Shown piece by piece: positions 21,262-33,100 of a DNA stretch of 64,000 nt. The stretch's first letter is position 1; the number at the start of each line of letters is the position of its first letter. The notes under the pieces were generated by a model. The model had not been told where the DNA came from and ran no database searches. It worked only from the letters and a program-made list of their open reading frames with translations. The stretch lies in assembly GCA_964035575.1 (NCBI GenBank), contig OZ037877.1, positions 496,001-560,000 of the forward strand, written 5' to 3'. The translations under genes and the position numbers were made by a program. The stretch comes from Rhynchopus sp. YZ270_cl-10. Lineage: Eukaryota > Euglenozoa > Diplonemea > Diplonemida > Diplonemidae.

Positions 21262-22352
21262 TCAAGACAGGTGTGAGATGTCAACAATCTCAACACCCTC
21301 ATCCCCGCCGTACATCACCACACCACCACAGCTGCTGATTGCAAGACCGTCGCACTTCTCAGCATCACGGTGCCACAGTTTGCTTCCCTGTGGAGATGGA
21401 CCACAAACACACCATTTTAGAGCAGGAGGCAGCAACAATGTCGTTCGACACAGCACCACGCCCCCACTTATTGTCTGAGACGTCTTCAAATACACGTTCA
21501 CCTGTTTCCATGTTCCAGACACGCACAGAGATGGGACTACACGCTGTAATGAAACGCTGGTTTGGTGACAGTGCTATACAATTAACTCGATAAGAGCATG
21601 TAAAAACAAACACCTCCACCCCTGTCGTGTAGTCCACGACAGTGACTTTGCCATTCACAATCATCGCCACCCTGTTTCCTGATACAACCATAGTTCCGTA
21701 GTAGTCCTCCACATTATGGTCCCATTCATGCACAACAACGCCTGTTGCAATGTCCCACACCTGCAAACCCTTGCTCTTGCAGCACAACAACAGCTTTGTT
21801 CCGCAGGGCGACCATGTCGAGGCCCTCCTCTCACCTTCATCTCCAAAGGAGTGCTTCAATGCACCTGTCTTCACGTGACGAACTTCAGTACACGACGTGG
21901 CCTCGTTTGCAGATGAGATCCACTCACTGCACGGTGAGAATGCTGGGACGCGACCATAATAGGAATGCATGCAACTAGGGAAGCTGCAGAGACACTCATG
22001 TGTTTCTGTGTCGAAGATGTCCACACTATTCCTGAGCTGCACTGCAAGGAACCTGTCACACGGGGGAGAGTGTGAGGGAGTAGGTGCCATACGAAACAGC
22101 AATCACCCCAGGACTGATGTTGGCGCCTGTGCAGTACAGCTCCACGGCACATCCCTCATCCATCTCCGTGTCGCAGATGCGCAAGTCCGTCGTTGCCGAT
22201 TGTCGCCACCGCCTTTCATCCGCACACCAACACGCCGAGCACGTGCCACGCCAAGCTCCGCAAGAAGCTTCCCCTTCACCTGTGCAAGGGTGGTCACTCC
22301 CATCCACTTCTATCACACAGCTTGCAGACTCGAAGTGTCCTGTGATGTCCAT
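21262..22352 (-). pseudogene. WD40-repeat gene, copy B (several frame breaks)
   Basis: Tandem paralogue of copy A, with the same start (MDITGHFESASCVIEVDG) and same end (GVEIVDISHLS). Compared with copy A it carries an extra C after GGGAGTGAC near 22297, further single-base differences near 22205-22235, and another change near 21380, so no single frame spans the gene. The upstream 150 bases (22380-22530) match those upstream of copy A (20900-21050), showing that the duplicated unit includes the promoter. Intact stretches encode the same WD-type repeats. Confidence 0.7.
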
Positions 22353-22359
22353 GTTCAGG

Positions 22360-23030
22360 GGGAGTAACTCTGTTGTGTGGGGATAGGTGTTTTAAAGTTC
22401 GTGACACTTTGGTGCTGGCGTCTATTAAGTCGTAAAATATACGGACGAATGCCACACACGATTTGCTTCGCGAAAGGAAGGTTAAAGCGGGGAAGGAGAA
22501 GGAAAAAGAGAGAGATGGGAAGAGGATGCAGTACTGCGCTTTTGTGTGTGTTGGGCCCGTTTTCTATGTTTGTTACTTTTGTTTACACTTATTTGTTTCA
22601 CCCCTCCTCCCTTCAACCTTTTCTTCAGGAGGACAGCAAATTGAAAAGGGGAGGTAATTTAGGAAGAAAAAGAAAACTTGAAAGATGAATGTGCCTCTTG
22701 TGCACACACATCTAAAAGGATTCGCAAGATGACCCTAAGCCGCTCTTACACTTAGTCACACCTTGGAATTGAAAGCTTTTGAAGAATATGAAAACAAAAA
22801 TGAATCCTTTTCTGTGTGCACACACGCACACCAAATCTATCACAAGGGTCAAACCCAAGAATTCCTTCTTCACACTAAAAAAACAAGACAGCTTAGGAGT
22901 ATCCGTAAAATGTCGGAAACGTGGGCTTTAAACCCGACATTCACCCACATTCACCCACATTTTACGGACCCCTCTTGAAGGTGCACACGAAACACCTCCC
23001 CTTCCCCCTTCTCCAGCTCTCTGAAAACAA
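22360..23030. repeat. Duplicated flank between WD40 and Exo70 copies
   Basis: 22560-23030 is nearly identical to 25401-25870 and includes AAGATGACCCTAAGCCGCTC and three CATTCACCCA-type repeats (palindromic with TGGGTG further left). It links WD40 copy B to the broken Exo70 copy in the same way that the second copy links WD40 copy C (through the gap) to the intact Exo70 gene. Confidence 0.8.
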
Positions 23031-23039
23031 AAATTCGTC

Positions 23040-24780
23040 AACTGGCAAGATAGAGGTTGGTTGACCAATGTGTCGAGAGCATGACCTTGTCCTGGGGTTG
23101 GTTTGTGGATGTAGTACTTGTCAATCTGGCTTGTGAAGGGGTTTATGACACGTACAGCTCGCAGAACTGCTTGTAGGGCTCCACCGCAGTGCGGATGACT
23201 GCCTTGATGACTTCTTTCCGTGAGCGCGGGAGTTTGGGATGGAGTGGTCAGCTTCGTCGTCGAGGATGGTGTCGAAGAGCTCGTTGTATGATTTGAAGTG
23301 CGTTTTGAGCCAACGTTTGTCTTCATCCTTCATGCCCGTCTTTGACATCTGCCGCCTCTCATTCATCAGCTCTCCCAAACCTGCCCAAGCCCCGATGTAC
23401 TCCCCCATCAATTCCTGAATTTCTGCCCGCAACCCATCGCAATGGTTCTGCACAATCCACCCCACCCCCAAATCCTTCAACTGCGAATAAACATGATGTA
23501 CATTGTTCAACGCAAAGATCGTTGAAAGGGTGCCCTTCTTCTTCTCTTTTATGATGGTCGTTCTGGAAGCCACCGCCTTCAAACAGAGCCGGGTCACTTC
23601 ATCAACAAAGTCCCGGTAAAACATTGAGCCATTCGAGCGGAGCAGCACATTGTCAAACTGTTTTTCACCATAATGTTTGGTGATCAATGAAATGAGATGC
23701 AGGGCCTGTACCAACGTCATATGAACGGTGCCCCCTTGAGGGGTATGCTGGAGTGGTTTCGACAGATCAACCGAACAGAACTGTACCACTGCGTCCCCTG
23801 CTGCGTGAAACACTTTTGTTTGCAGGTTTTTCCATTCTGCTTGAGGGCATTTTGTTCCGTGGTGTGTCGATTTTGGCAGAAGCTCCAGGAATGCCGAGTG
23901 AAAACGGAGCATAAATCTAACAAATAGGCTAGTTGACGCCATGGGTCGGTTTTAGGAAATTTGTCCATTTTTCTGCAATAACGTGTCCATACCCCCGCAT
24001 ACCTCCCTCAAATGCCCCCAAACTCTCCAAAACCCTCCCGAACCCCTCGCATACCCCACCATACCCAACCATACCCTCCCATACCGCACGTTTGCCTTTT
24101 TTTTGGGGTAATCATTGTCCCATACCTGCCAAACCCTACCATACCCTGCCACACACCCTGACATTACCGTGCCAAAAATCCTCCCCAAACCGTGCCATAC
24201 CGTTGCCACACCGTGCCATAACCCTGCCCTACCCTTACTAACCCTCTCAAACCCCCCCAAATCCACCCAAATCCTCTCAAACCCTCCCAAACCCAAATGT
24301 CCGTGACGTCAACTAGCCTAATAAAACGTAAATGTGTTCGGTTACGTTCATTTTTGCGGCCTTTTCCATGGTGGAGGTCAGCAGGGGAGACGCAAACGGC
24401 GAGACCACAGAAGTCATAAAGGTGAGTAGCATCCGTGGGATCGGTGAGGCTTGCTTGGAAGCGTATCCATTCTTCGACGCCGAACATATCTTTTCCAAGT
24501 ATCTGCGCTTCATCAAGGATTGTATGAAAGAAATAGAAAAAGCTCAGCACCGGGTGGCTTCCTGGATGGTAAAACCCTTTCGCCTGCTCTGCCGAGATCA
24601 CCGCAGACTTCGCCCCCATTCAACGACGTTTCCAACACCTTTTTTATTGTCGCAGAAAACTCTCTGATGTGGTCCACTCCATGCATTCGCATTAAAATCG
24701 CACTGAGGTTGCCTCTCTCACCATCTTCTATGAAGGTTACGGTCCGTTTTTGGAGGAATAATTTGTATATTCTACCAGGG
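23040..24780 (-). pseudogene. Truncated Exo70 copy with inserted transposon
   Basis: This copy of the Exo70 gene lacks the first 159 codons or so. It begins at the codons for KLFLQKRTVTFIE, where the sequence jumps directly into the 3' flank of WD40 copy C at about 24782. It is interrupted at 23925-24320 by a TIR element within the codons equivalent to LLDLCS. Single-base changes near 23223, 24385 and elsewhere also shift the frame relative to the intact gene. It is a host-gene pseudogene formed by the segmental duplication. Confidence 0.85.
23925..24320. mobile_element. 396-bp nonautonomous TIR transposon inside the Exo70 pseudogene
   Basis: The ends are inverted: TAGGCTAGTTGACGCCATGG on the left and, reversed, TAGGCTAGTTGACGTCACGG on the right. 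The intact paralogue shows the empty site (about 26743-26758, CTAATAAAACG). Left flank CTAACAAA and right flank ATAAAACG suggest a 5-8 bp A-rich target duplication with one mismatch. The interior is C-rich with repeats of CCATACC/CCAAACC type and has no coding capacity. The superfamily is not assignable from the ends alone. Confidence 0.85.
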
Positions 24781-24784
24781 CACC

Positions 24785-25200
24785 TTTTGTTTGTGGAAGT
24801 GGGTGGAAGACAGCCGTCAGATGGAAGCAATCTCAAACAGTTGCCAGCATGACGTAGTATGCTTTGCATTCAGGAGAACAGCGGATGTGAACGCAATCGC
24901 GCAATTCAAGACAGGTGTGAGATGACAACAATCTCAACACCCTCATCCCTGCCGTGCATCACCACACCACCACAGCTGCTGATTGCAAGACCGTCGCACT
25001 TCTCAGGCATCACGGTGCCAGAGTTGCTTCCCTGTGGAGATGGACCACAAACACACCATTTCAGAGCAGATGGCAGCAACAATGTCGTTCGACACAGCAC
25101 CATACCCCCAGTCACTATCTGAGAGGTGTTCAAATATAGGTTTCACCTGTTTCCATGTTCCAGACAAGCACACAGTTGCGACAACACGCTGTAATGAAAC
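24785..25200 (-). pseudogene. WD40-repeat gene, copy C, running into the assembly gap
   Basis: 3' part of the same WD40 gene, ending GVEIVVISHLS at 24906, with the conserved 3' flank beginning TTTGTGGAAGTGGGTG at about 24789. Single-base differences break the frame about 75 codons from the end. The rest disappears into the N run at 25201. Whether the hidden part is intact cannot be judged. Confidence 0.7.
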
Positions 25201-25400
25201 NNNNNNNNNNNNNNNNNNNNNNNNNNNNNNNNNNNNNNNNNNNNNNNNNNNNNNNNNNNNNNNNNNNNNNNNNNNNNNNNNNNNNNNNNNNNNNNNNNNN
25301 NNNNNNNNNNNNNNNNNNNNNNNNNNNNNNNNNNNNNNNNNNNNNNNNNNNNNNNNNNNNNNNNNNNNNNNNNNNNNNNNNNNNNNNNNNNNNNNNNNNN
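25201..25400. other. Assembly gap of 200 N
   Basis: Exactly 200 unknown bases, a common placeholder length, so the true size is unknown. It falls within the duplicated WD40 unit, where collapse or misjoining is likely. By comparison with copy B, about 1.0-1.2 kb of WD40 gene and flank would be expected here. Confidence 0.95.
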
Positions 25401-25871
25401 CTATGTTTGTTACTTTTGTTTACACTTATTTGTTTCACCCCTCTCCCTTCAACCTTTTCTTCAGGAGGACAGCAAATTGAAAGGGAGGTAATTTAGGAAG
25501 AAAAAGAAAACTTGAAAGATGAATGTGCCTCTTGTGCACACACATCTAAAAGGATTCGCAAGATGACCCTAAGCCGCTCTTACACTTAGTCACACCTTGG
25601 AATTGAAAGCTTTGAAGAATATGAAAACAAAAATGAATCCTTTTCTGTGTGCACACACGCACACCAAATCTATCACAAGGGTCAAACCCAAGAATTCCTT
25701 CTTCACACTAAAAAAACAAGACAGCTTAGGAGTATCCGTAAAATGTCGGAAACGTGGGCTTTAAACCCGACATTCACCCACATTCACCCACATTTTACGG
25801 ACCCCTCTTGAAGGTGCACACGAAACACCTCCCCTTCCCCCCTTCTCCAGCTCTCTGAAAACAAAAATTCG

Positions 25872-27674
25872 TCAACTGGCAAGATAGAGTTGGTTGACCA
25901 ATGTGTCGAGAGCATGACCTTGTCCTGGGGTTGGTTTGTGGATGTAGTACTTGTCAATCTGGCTTGTGAAGGGGTATGACACGTACAGCTCGCAGAACTG
26001 CTTGTAGGGCTCCACCGCAGTGCGGATGACTGCCTTGATGACTTCTTTCCGGAGCGCGGAGTTTGGGATGGAGTGGTCAGCTTCGTCGTCGAGGATGGTG
26101 TCGAAGAGCTCGTTGTATGATTTGAAGTGCGTTTTGAGCCAACGTTTGTCTTCATCCTTCATGCCCGTCTTTGACATCTGCCGCCTCTCATTCATCAGCT
26201 CTCCCAAACCTGCCCAAGCCCCGATGTACTCCCCCATCAATTCCTGAATTTCTGCCCGCAACCCATCGCAATGGTTCTGCACAATCCACCCCACCCCCAA
26301 ATCCTTCAACTGCGAATAAACATGATGTACATTGTTCAACGCAAAGATCGTTGAAAGGGTGCCCTTCTTCTTCTCTTTTATGATGGTCGTTCTGGAAGCC
26401 ACCGCCTTCAAACAGAGCCGGGTCACTTCATCAACAAAGTCCCGGTAAAACATTGAGCCATTCGAGCGGAGCAGCACATTGTCAAACTGTTTTTCACCAT
26501 AATGTTTGGTGATCAATGAAATGAGATGCAGGGCCTGTACCAACGTCATATGAACGGTGCCCCCTTGAGGGGTATGCTGGAGTGGTTTCGACAGATCAAC
26601 CGAACAGAACTGTACCACTGCGTCCCCTGCTGCGTGAAACACTTTTGTTTGCAGGTTTTTCCATTCTGCTTGAGGGCATTTTGTTCCGTGGTGTGTCGAT
26701 TTTGGCAGAAGTTCCCAGGAATGCCGAGTGAAAACGGAGCATAAATCTAATAAAACGTAAATGTGCTCGGTTACGTTCATTTTTGCGGCCTTTTCCATCG
26801 TGGAAGTCAGCAGGGGAGACGCAACGGCGAGACCACAGAAGTCATAAAGGTGAGTAGCATCCGTGGGATCGGTGAGGCTTGCTTGGAAGCGTATCCATTC
26901 TTCGACGCCGAACATATCTTTCCCAAGCATCTGCGCTTCATCAAGGATCGTATGAAAGAAATAGAAAAAGCTCAGCACCGGGTGGCTTCCTGGATGGTAA
27001 AACCCTTTCGCCTGCTCTGCCGAGATCACCGCAGACTTCGCCCCATTCAACGACGTTTCCAACACCTTTTTTATTGTCGCAGAAAACTCTCTGATGTGGT
27101 CCACTCCATGCATTCGCATTAAAATCGCACTGAGGTTGCCTCGCTCACCTTCTTCTATGAAGGTTACGGTCCGTTTTTGGAGGAATAATTTGTATTCTGC
27201 CGGGCGAATATGAGCCGTGAGAAGAGCACGCATCCGTTGATCCAACATGACTGCAGCTCGGTCCAGCAAGGAGCGTTGCTCTTCAAGACGTAGCTCTCCA
27301 GCTTTGTCGTGAACAGTGCGGTTCAGAGAGGACGCATAGCGGACCGCTTCCCTAAGTGCATCGATGGAGGAGATCAGTTCAGACAGAGCCAGGTCCGCCC
27401 CTCGGTCCAGCATCGCGCTCGCCTTCGCACTGTCATTAAATTTATCGGCAACTTTAACCACCGTCCTCCGGGTTGCCTGCACATTGTCCATCTGCGTTTC
27501 CAATAAAATTAGCCGTGTGTTCACATCCTCCGCTTTTCGTGCCAACCCCTTCGAAGATTCGTCAAAGGTATCAAGGGAAGCGCGGATCGTCTCTCTCCCC
27601 TGAACCATGGAAGCCATGTGCATCTTAAGCAAACCCAAGCTCTTTACTAAGGGGTCATCCTCGAGAGGTACCAT
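25872..27674 (-). CDS. EXO70: Exocyst complex subunit Exo70, intact single-exon gene
   Basis: A 600-residue frame runs from the ATG at 27674 to the stop at 25872 with no intron. The N-terminal 130 residues are helical coiled coil (LARKAEDVNTRLILLETQMD). The rest is the helical-bundle Exo70 domain, recognisable from NNVHHVYSQLKDLGVGW, the RWLKTHFKSYNELFDTI block and the closing KYYIHKPTPGQGHALDTLVNQLY, which matches the C-terminal signature of Exo70. In other eukaryotes Exo70 binds phosphoinositides and Rho GTPases and targets the exocyst to the plasma membrane for vesicle tethering. It is the parent of the truncated copy at 23040-24780 and the 3' scrap at 19375-19555. Confidence 0.85.
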   Translation of the reverse strand: MVPLEDDPLVKSLGLLKMHMASMVQGRETIRASLDTFDESSKGLARKAEDVNTRLILLETQMDNVQATRRTVVKVADKFNDSAKASAMLDRGADLALSELISSIDALREAVRYASSLNRTVHDKAGELRLEEQRSLLDRAAVMLDQRMRALLTAHIRPAEYKLFLQKRTVTFIEEGERGNLSAILMRMHGVDHIREFSATIKKVLETSLNGAKSAVISAEQAKGFYHPGSHPVLSFFYFFHTILDEAQMLGKDMFGVEEWIRFQASLTDPTDATHLYDFCGLAVASPLLTSTMEKAAKMNVTEHIYVLLDLCSVFTRHSWELLPKSTHHGTKCPQAEWKNLQTKVFHAAGDAVVQFCSVDLSKPLQHTPQGGTVHMTLVQALHLISLITKHYGEKQFDNVLLRSNGSMFYRDFVDEVTRLCLKAVASRTTIIKEKKKGTLSTIFALNNVHHVYSQLKDLGVGWIVQNHCDGLRAEIQELMGEYIGAWAGLGELMNERRQMSKTGMKDEDKRWLKTHFKSYNELFDTILDDEADHSIPNSALRKEVIKAVIRTAVEPYKQFCELYVSYPFTSQIDKYYIHKPTPGQGHALDTLVNQLYLAS

Positions 27675-27679
27675 TTTTT

Positions 27680-29825
27680 GAGAGGAGAGGGGGGCGTTTT
27701 GGTCTGAGGGAAAGGTGGGGGAAAAAGAAGGAAGTAGTGTGTGTCTGGCTTGTTGCTGGAAGTGAAGGTGGTTAGAGGGAACCTAAGGGGACTAAAAGGG
27801 GGGTGATTGGAGAGGAGAGAGAGAGGGAGAGAGATGGGGTGGGGAAATAGTAGCCCACTTTTATTTTGTTATGAAGAAAAGAAGGTGTCGGGAGGAGATG
27901 GGTAATTTGTGGGAGCGAGAAATAAAACAAAAGTGAAGTTATTTAATGCAGGCACCTCCCACGACTGACCCACTGTACGATGCCAGCCATCCGGATGAAA
28001 GCACAAATACAAATTTTCTTCAGTTCATAGCTCAGCATATGACCTGTGTACACTGTGGGGTGGACCCCCAACTCCATGCAGTCACAAAAAAAAACTTCTG
28101 CCAATAAAAAGAGAAATATTTTTGGCAAGAACGATCCGAGTCTCACACATAGCGTGCCCGACACCATAAAAAGGGGGAGAAATTCGCCTTAGGGAATATG
28201 GGAGTTAGCAGGGGGGGTTGGGGGTTGGGGGTTGGGGGTTCCGGGTTGCACTCAGTCGTAAGACGGTGGCCAAGAGGGGCGTTGGGGGTGAGTGGGGAGA
28301 GAAAGAGGTTTTTTGTAGTTTCGACAATCACCTGTCCGAGGACGGGTTCTGTACACAAAGTCGCCCGAAGGCTAATGAATTTCAAAGGTATAGATGCAGA
28401 TCATCCTCAAACCCAAAGAAATTACTTTAAAGTTTTTGTAAATAAATATCAATTTTTTTTGATAAATTGTTTGAGTAGCGTAGTTGCCTTGGTTGTGTTG
28501 CCACAGTTTGTGCAATCTCCGCTGTTCTTTAATTGTGGACCATAACCTGCAAACCAATGCTACAGCAGTGTTTCTACCGATGTTGTTTTGTGGTGTGCTT
28601 AGGGCTACCTGCCAATTAAGCTCAGCATTCCCAAACTGAGCGACTCTTGCAAACCATGAAGCATTGTTAGGAGGAAGGACGGGAGGGTGGAAAGATAAGT
28701 GGGTGTGGTCAAATTTTGATTTGAATTGCAACCCTCTCATGACAGTGTACCTTTTTGGTGACCGGGTTCACCGTGGATCCCCCAACCATGCGGTCCTACA
28801 CCCATTTCGTGGTTTGCGTCTGATAAAATAAGATAAGAAAAGGTAGATGGCCTCAAGCCTGTCTGTGCTGAGTCATCTAAACTGGTGAATAGTGGGTTGG
28901 GTTGGGCGTTTTGACCTAAATTGTGTGTGCTTAGTCATCCTATAGAGAGGTTAAAAAATGCAAACACCAAAGATATACAACGAAGAAAAACAAACTTGGG
29001 TCGTTTATTAAATGTGCTGACGTGTTAGTCCACCTTCGGTCTTTCCAGTACGTTCTCGCCCGATGTGTTTCTGTAGCCAACAACCATAGACCTGTAATTT
29101 TGGTGATTTGTGTTTAACATCAGTTTTTTTCTTCTTTTGAAAACTTGGTTGTATTAGTGTAGCCACCCGAGGATCGAACTCCACTATAATTTCTTTTTGT
29201 CCTATTCCTGATAACCGCCACCCCCAAGACAGTTCTTCACTATCCAGAACACAACACTGATGGAACGTTCTCTTATCTGGGGGCCATTTGATTTGTAGGT
29301 GTTTTGAGGGGAAAGAAATGTGGCAAAAAAAGAGGGATTTTTTTTTTTTTTTTGCAAAAATGGTCAGGGTAGTAGCTTGAAAGGTGCACTTTTCAAATGT
29401 TGCTGGTTTGCTGGTTTAGAAAAAAATTTTCCCCGGTTGAAAGCGGTCGTCGCGCGCTTCGCGCGCGCCTCCCTGCCAACCACTGAGTGGAGAGGCAAAG
29501 GGTAAATTTTGCGAGACAACAAAGAAAATGGAATATAATCCTGTGTGTACGGCGCTTGGTCTTGCACCTTCCACTAACTGTACAAAGTCAATACGTCTTC
29601 CAGAAGCAGGGGCTGTTGCAACGGTGGGTCATTTTGAAAAAATGGTCAACTTTTTGCAGCTTTGGTCAAGTTGCATTTGCGGCTGCAAAATGCAAGGGGA
29701 TTCCCTAAGACATAGTAAACTCTATTTTTTTGCGGAGCAAAAAATTAATATAAAGTGGCGCCGCAGGCGAAAAAAAAAATTAGGGTATAGTGCAAAACAT
29801 GCAGCTTTTTACACCACAGAGTCAC
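27680..29825. other. Repeat-rich intergenic stretch
   Basis: Contains (GGGGGTT) repeats at 28207-28245 and a repeat at 27945-28080 sharing CGATGCCAGCCATCCGGAT with 30030-30060 and about 2848. A copy of the CCCTCTCATGA...CCGGGTTCACC repeat lies at 28731-28830. A copy of a repeat with a GATCGAACTCC B-box-like core lies at 29137-29195 (relative at 7147-7195). At 29420-29850 is a copy of the repeat with GGCGCCGCAGGCG. The minus frame 28740-28372 has a protein-like run (NIGRNTAVALVCRLWSTIKE) but no recognised domain. Confidence 0.5.
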
Positions 29826-30114
29826 TTAATGAACCCTTTTTAGGGGTTCGCTTACGTGTGAGACTTTCTTCTGTGAGTGGGAAAGTGGTGCGGGGGAGGC
29901 GAAAAACTGAATCCCGAATCCCACTTTTTTTTTTTTATTTTTCCCCAAACCAGTAAACCAGCTCGTTCTGGTTTTGAAACCAGCAAAAGTACCCAAGCTA
30001 TTTCCCTGAAAATGGTAACACTTCTGACTGACCTGTACGATGCCGGCCATCCGGAAAGCACCCAGTGCACTGCGGACAACAGAAGGTGTAAAAATGGGAT
30101 GACAAAGACCATAC

Positions 30115-33100
30115 CACCCCTCAGGCAGTACGGGAGCACCCTTCTGCAGGACCCCAAGCGAGTATGTCAAGTCTTTCGCAAGCTTGTTCCTGGCAGCTGC
30201 TGGCGAGCCTGCGCTGCAGGCGACGACCTTCTTCTTGTCCATGTCCTGCGAGGGTTGTGTTTGGTGTTGTTGTCGTTTTTAACCTTGCTATTCACTCTCA
30301 TCACTATAGCTGCCGAGGCAGTGTGGCTTGCTCTTTTTTTGTTCTTCCTGTCCCCCCCCGCCCTTCTTCTGCTGTGTGTGTGTCTTCTGGTCTGTTCTCT
30401 CAACAATCAAGGACAGCCTTTTTGTACACAGCACTGCCCCAAGGCGTTCCACACAACTCGCATTTCCCCTCTAAAATATCGAACATAAAAATAATATAGG
30501 GCCTAATAATATTATGTTGCACCCCCAGTTGTTGCCATACCACATGATCCTTGAGCCCTCCCCAGACTTGGAAAATGACACGTCTGGTTTTGAGTGAGTC
30601 CAGGAAGTCCTGGTCGACCTGGACGGTGTGCGTCTTCTTGAAGTTGATTTCCGGTGTGAAGCTTGCTTCCTTGATCGGCTCGGTTTCGACCCAGCCGTCT
30701 TCTTCTCCTGGCAGGCCGAGCTTGTAACGGACCCATACGTTTTCGTGCTTGCAGTTCGAAAAGTCTTTGAGATCGACATCAAAAATGATTTTTTTGATTC
30801 GCACGACAAACGAAATCTGTTTTCCGAGCAGTTCCTCTGGGCTTTCTACGAAGGGGTCGTTCTCGTCGTCGTCTCCCCAGGGGCCTCCGTTGCCGTTTGC
30901 GTCGAGCGGGCAGATGTCCAATTGAATGCGACCTTCAGGTTCCCCTATGGGCGCGAGAAGAGAAGAATCGGCCTCATGCTCAATCATGTTCCCAAGCGCC
31001 TCGAGGTACACATCCGTCTCGCCAATGAGCTGTGGCTCATCATCGTCAAAGGGGTACTCCCACTCCTGAACAAAGGTCTCCCCTTTTCCTGTTGCCGTCT
31101 GCCAAAGCTGCCACTTCTTGACCATTTCCATGAGCCGAAGATTGAATTTTTCCCACGGCCAGACATAAGAACCATGCTTCATTTGGACCTGTACAACGAC
31201 ACAGTCTTTCTTGGAAAGGTCTTTAATGATGCGAGGGTTGAACTGCATGGGTTGTTGTAAATCGGTTGCAATAATGTTCGCCTGCTCCACTTTCTTCAAC
31301 GCCTCAGAGAGCTGGTGTCCTAGCTCCTTTGGAAGGCCGCTCATCTGCTGTTCCGTTATCTCAGCCTCTGCGAAGAAGTAGTCTGGGTCGGTCTCGAATT
31401 TTTCCCCGGCCTCTTCATTCCCCGGAAAGACAAAACGGAAGGCATAATTATTCCCTAGCCAGACCCTGGTGTTGTGGACCAATTCTACCTTTTCGGCCAT
31501 CTTCTTTCCGTTGACGGTCGTCGCGGATCCGTTGTGTGGGGTTAGGTAGACCTTCTTCTCTGCTTCGTCCCAGTTGACGCTGCAGTGGTTTTCCTTCATG
31601 CCTAGACCGTTAAATTCGATGTCAGGAGGGGACGTTTTGCTGCCGCGGCCGATGACAGTGTCGCCAGCTTTAAACGCATAGAATAGCGTTTCTGCCAGCC
31701 TGGCTTCCATGTTGAGGTTGCGGAGGTGTGGTTCTTTGACGTCGTCCACCTTTCGCATCATGTCTTCGCCTAGCTCGTTGACCCATTCTTGGTCTTGCTC
31801 GTCGCGGCGTTGTTTGTCTTCGTCTTCTGCTCCGAAAGTTGCTTCTCCTGATTCTATCGCTTTGAGTCGGTTTGCCATGTCCTGTTTGAGTTGTGCCTCG
31901 CTTTCTTCTTGTTCTGCAAGGAGTTGCTGTAGGTCGCGTTGCGCCGAGGAGGTAGGCAGCTCCTTCCCTTCGGACTGCGCCTTCAACACATCGATCTCCT
32001 CCTGCAGGAGCTTCCGCATCTGCTCCATCTCCTTCTTGATCTCCGCGACGGGGTCCTGCGTGACGTTCTTCTTTGCCTTGATTTTGACCATTTTGATCCG
32101 CTCTGCAAACCGCAGCGTCGACATGCTCTCGTCATAGCATATAGAGGCGGGCGACACTGCGGCGATCATGATGACCTTGCCGTTGGTCATCGAGCCTTGG
32201 AGGAGGAGGGTTAATTTGGAGTCGCGGAAGTTTGGACGTTTGCCTTCGGATAGCGCTTTGATGGTGGATCCGAGAGCGGTAAGGGAAAGGTTGATGGCGT
32301 TTCCTTCCTTTAACATTTGGCCTGTAGGAAAAGGGGGTTTCAAATGGGGAGAGAAAGAAAAATGGGTGTATAAGAAGGTACTCTCTGTGAAGTCACCTTG
32401 ATTGGGATGGAAATGTTGTCACAAAAAAAATCGTGTGACAGAATGATGTGAAATGATGATGTCAAGGGAAAATAACGCTCGACTGTGTGTGTGAGCCGTG
32501 AGGTGTGACAAACTCAGAAACAAAAATACCTGTCGTGCCAGCAGACTCACTCCGCTCGGACCCTGCGAGGTCCACGAGGTTGATCTTCGCTGAGATGGTC
32601 TCCGCCTGCTTCGCCTCGGGGCTTGTCTTCTTCTGCCTTTGGTAGTTGATAGTGTAAATGGTGTGCGCACGCGAGCTCTCTGGGTTCAACGCGTGGCTTC
32701 CTACGGAACGGTTCTTATCTGCGATTGTGAAGGCCTGCTCGATGTCTTCGTAGCAGAGACAGGGGCGGGTCACTGTGTCCACGACGTAGCCGTCTTTGGT
32801 TAGACGTGGTTTGTGTCCGTTTGCGGGCCATTTTGAACGCACCTCGAGAAGGTCGTTTATCATCTCGCAGTATACTTCTACGACCTGGATGGAGATTTTG
32901 TACGCAACGAGAGGGTTGTCGCGCTCTTCGTCGCGAATGCGGAAGATTTCTTTGCAGGAGCGTGGGATGATCCCTGCTTGCTCAGGGCTGTCGGCCTTCC
33001 CAAGCATGGAAAAGGACTTCCCAGCCCCGGTCTGCCCATACGCGAAGAGACACACATTACGTCCTTCTAAGGCCCCATAAAGAACCGGCTTGCCAAGAAG

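Noticed and set aside
30010-30114. Extra kinesin exon ending at GTACAG (ALGAFRMAGIVQ)
   Set aside because: The sequence belongs to a dispersed repeat (CGATGCCAGCCATCCGGAT at 27.98 kb and near 2.85 kb), so the apparent exon is probably repeat sequence.
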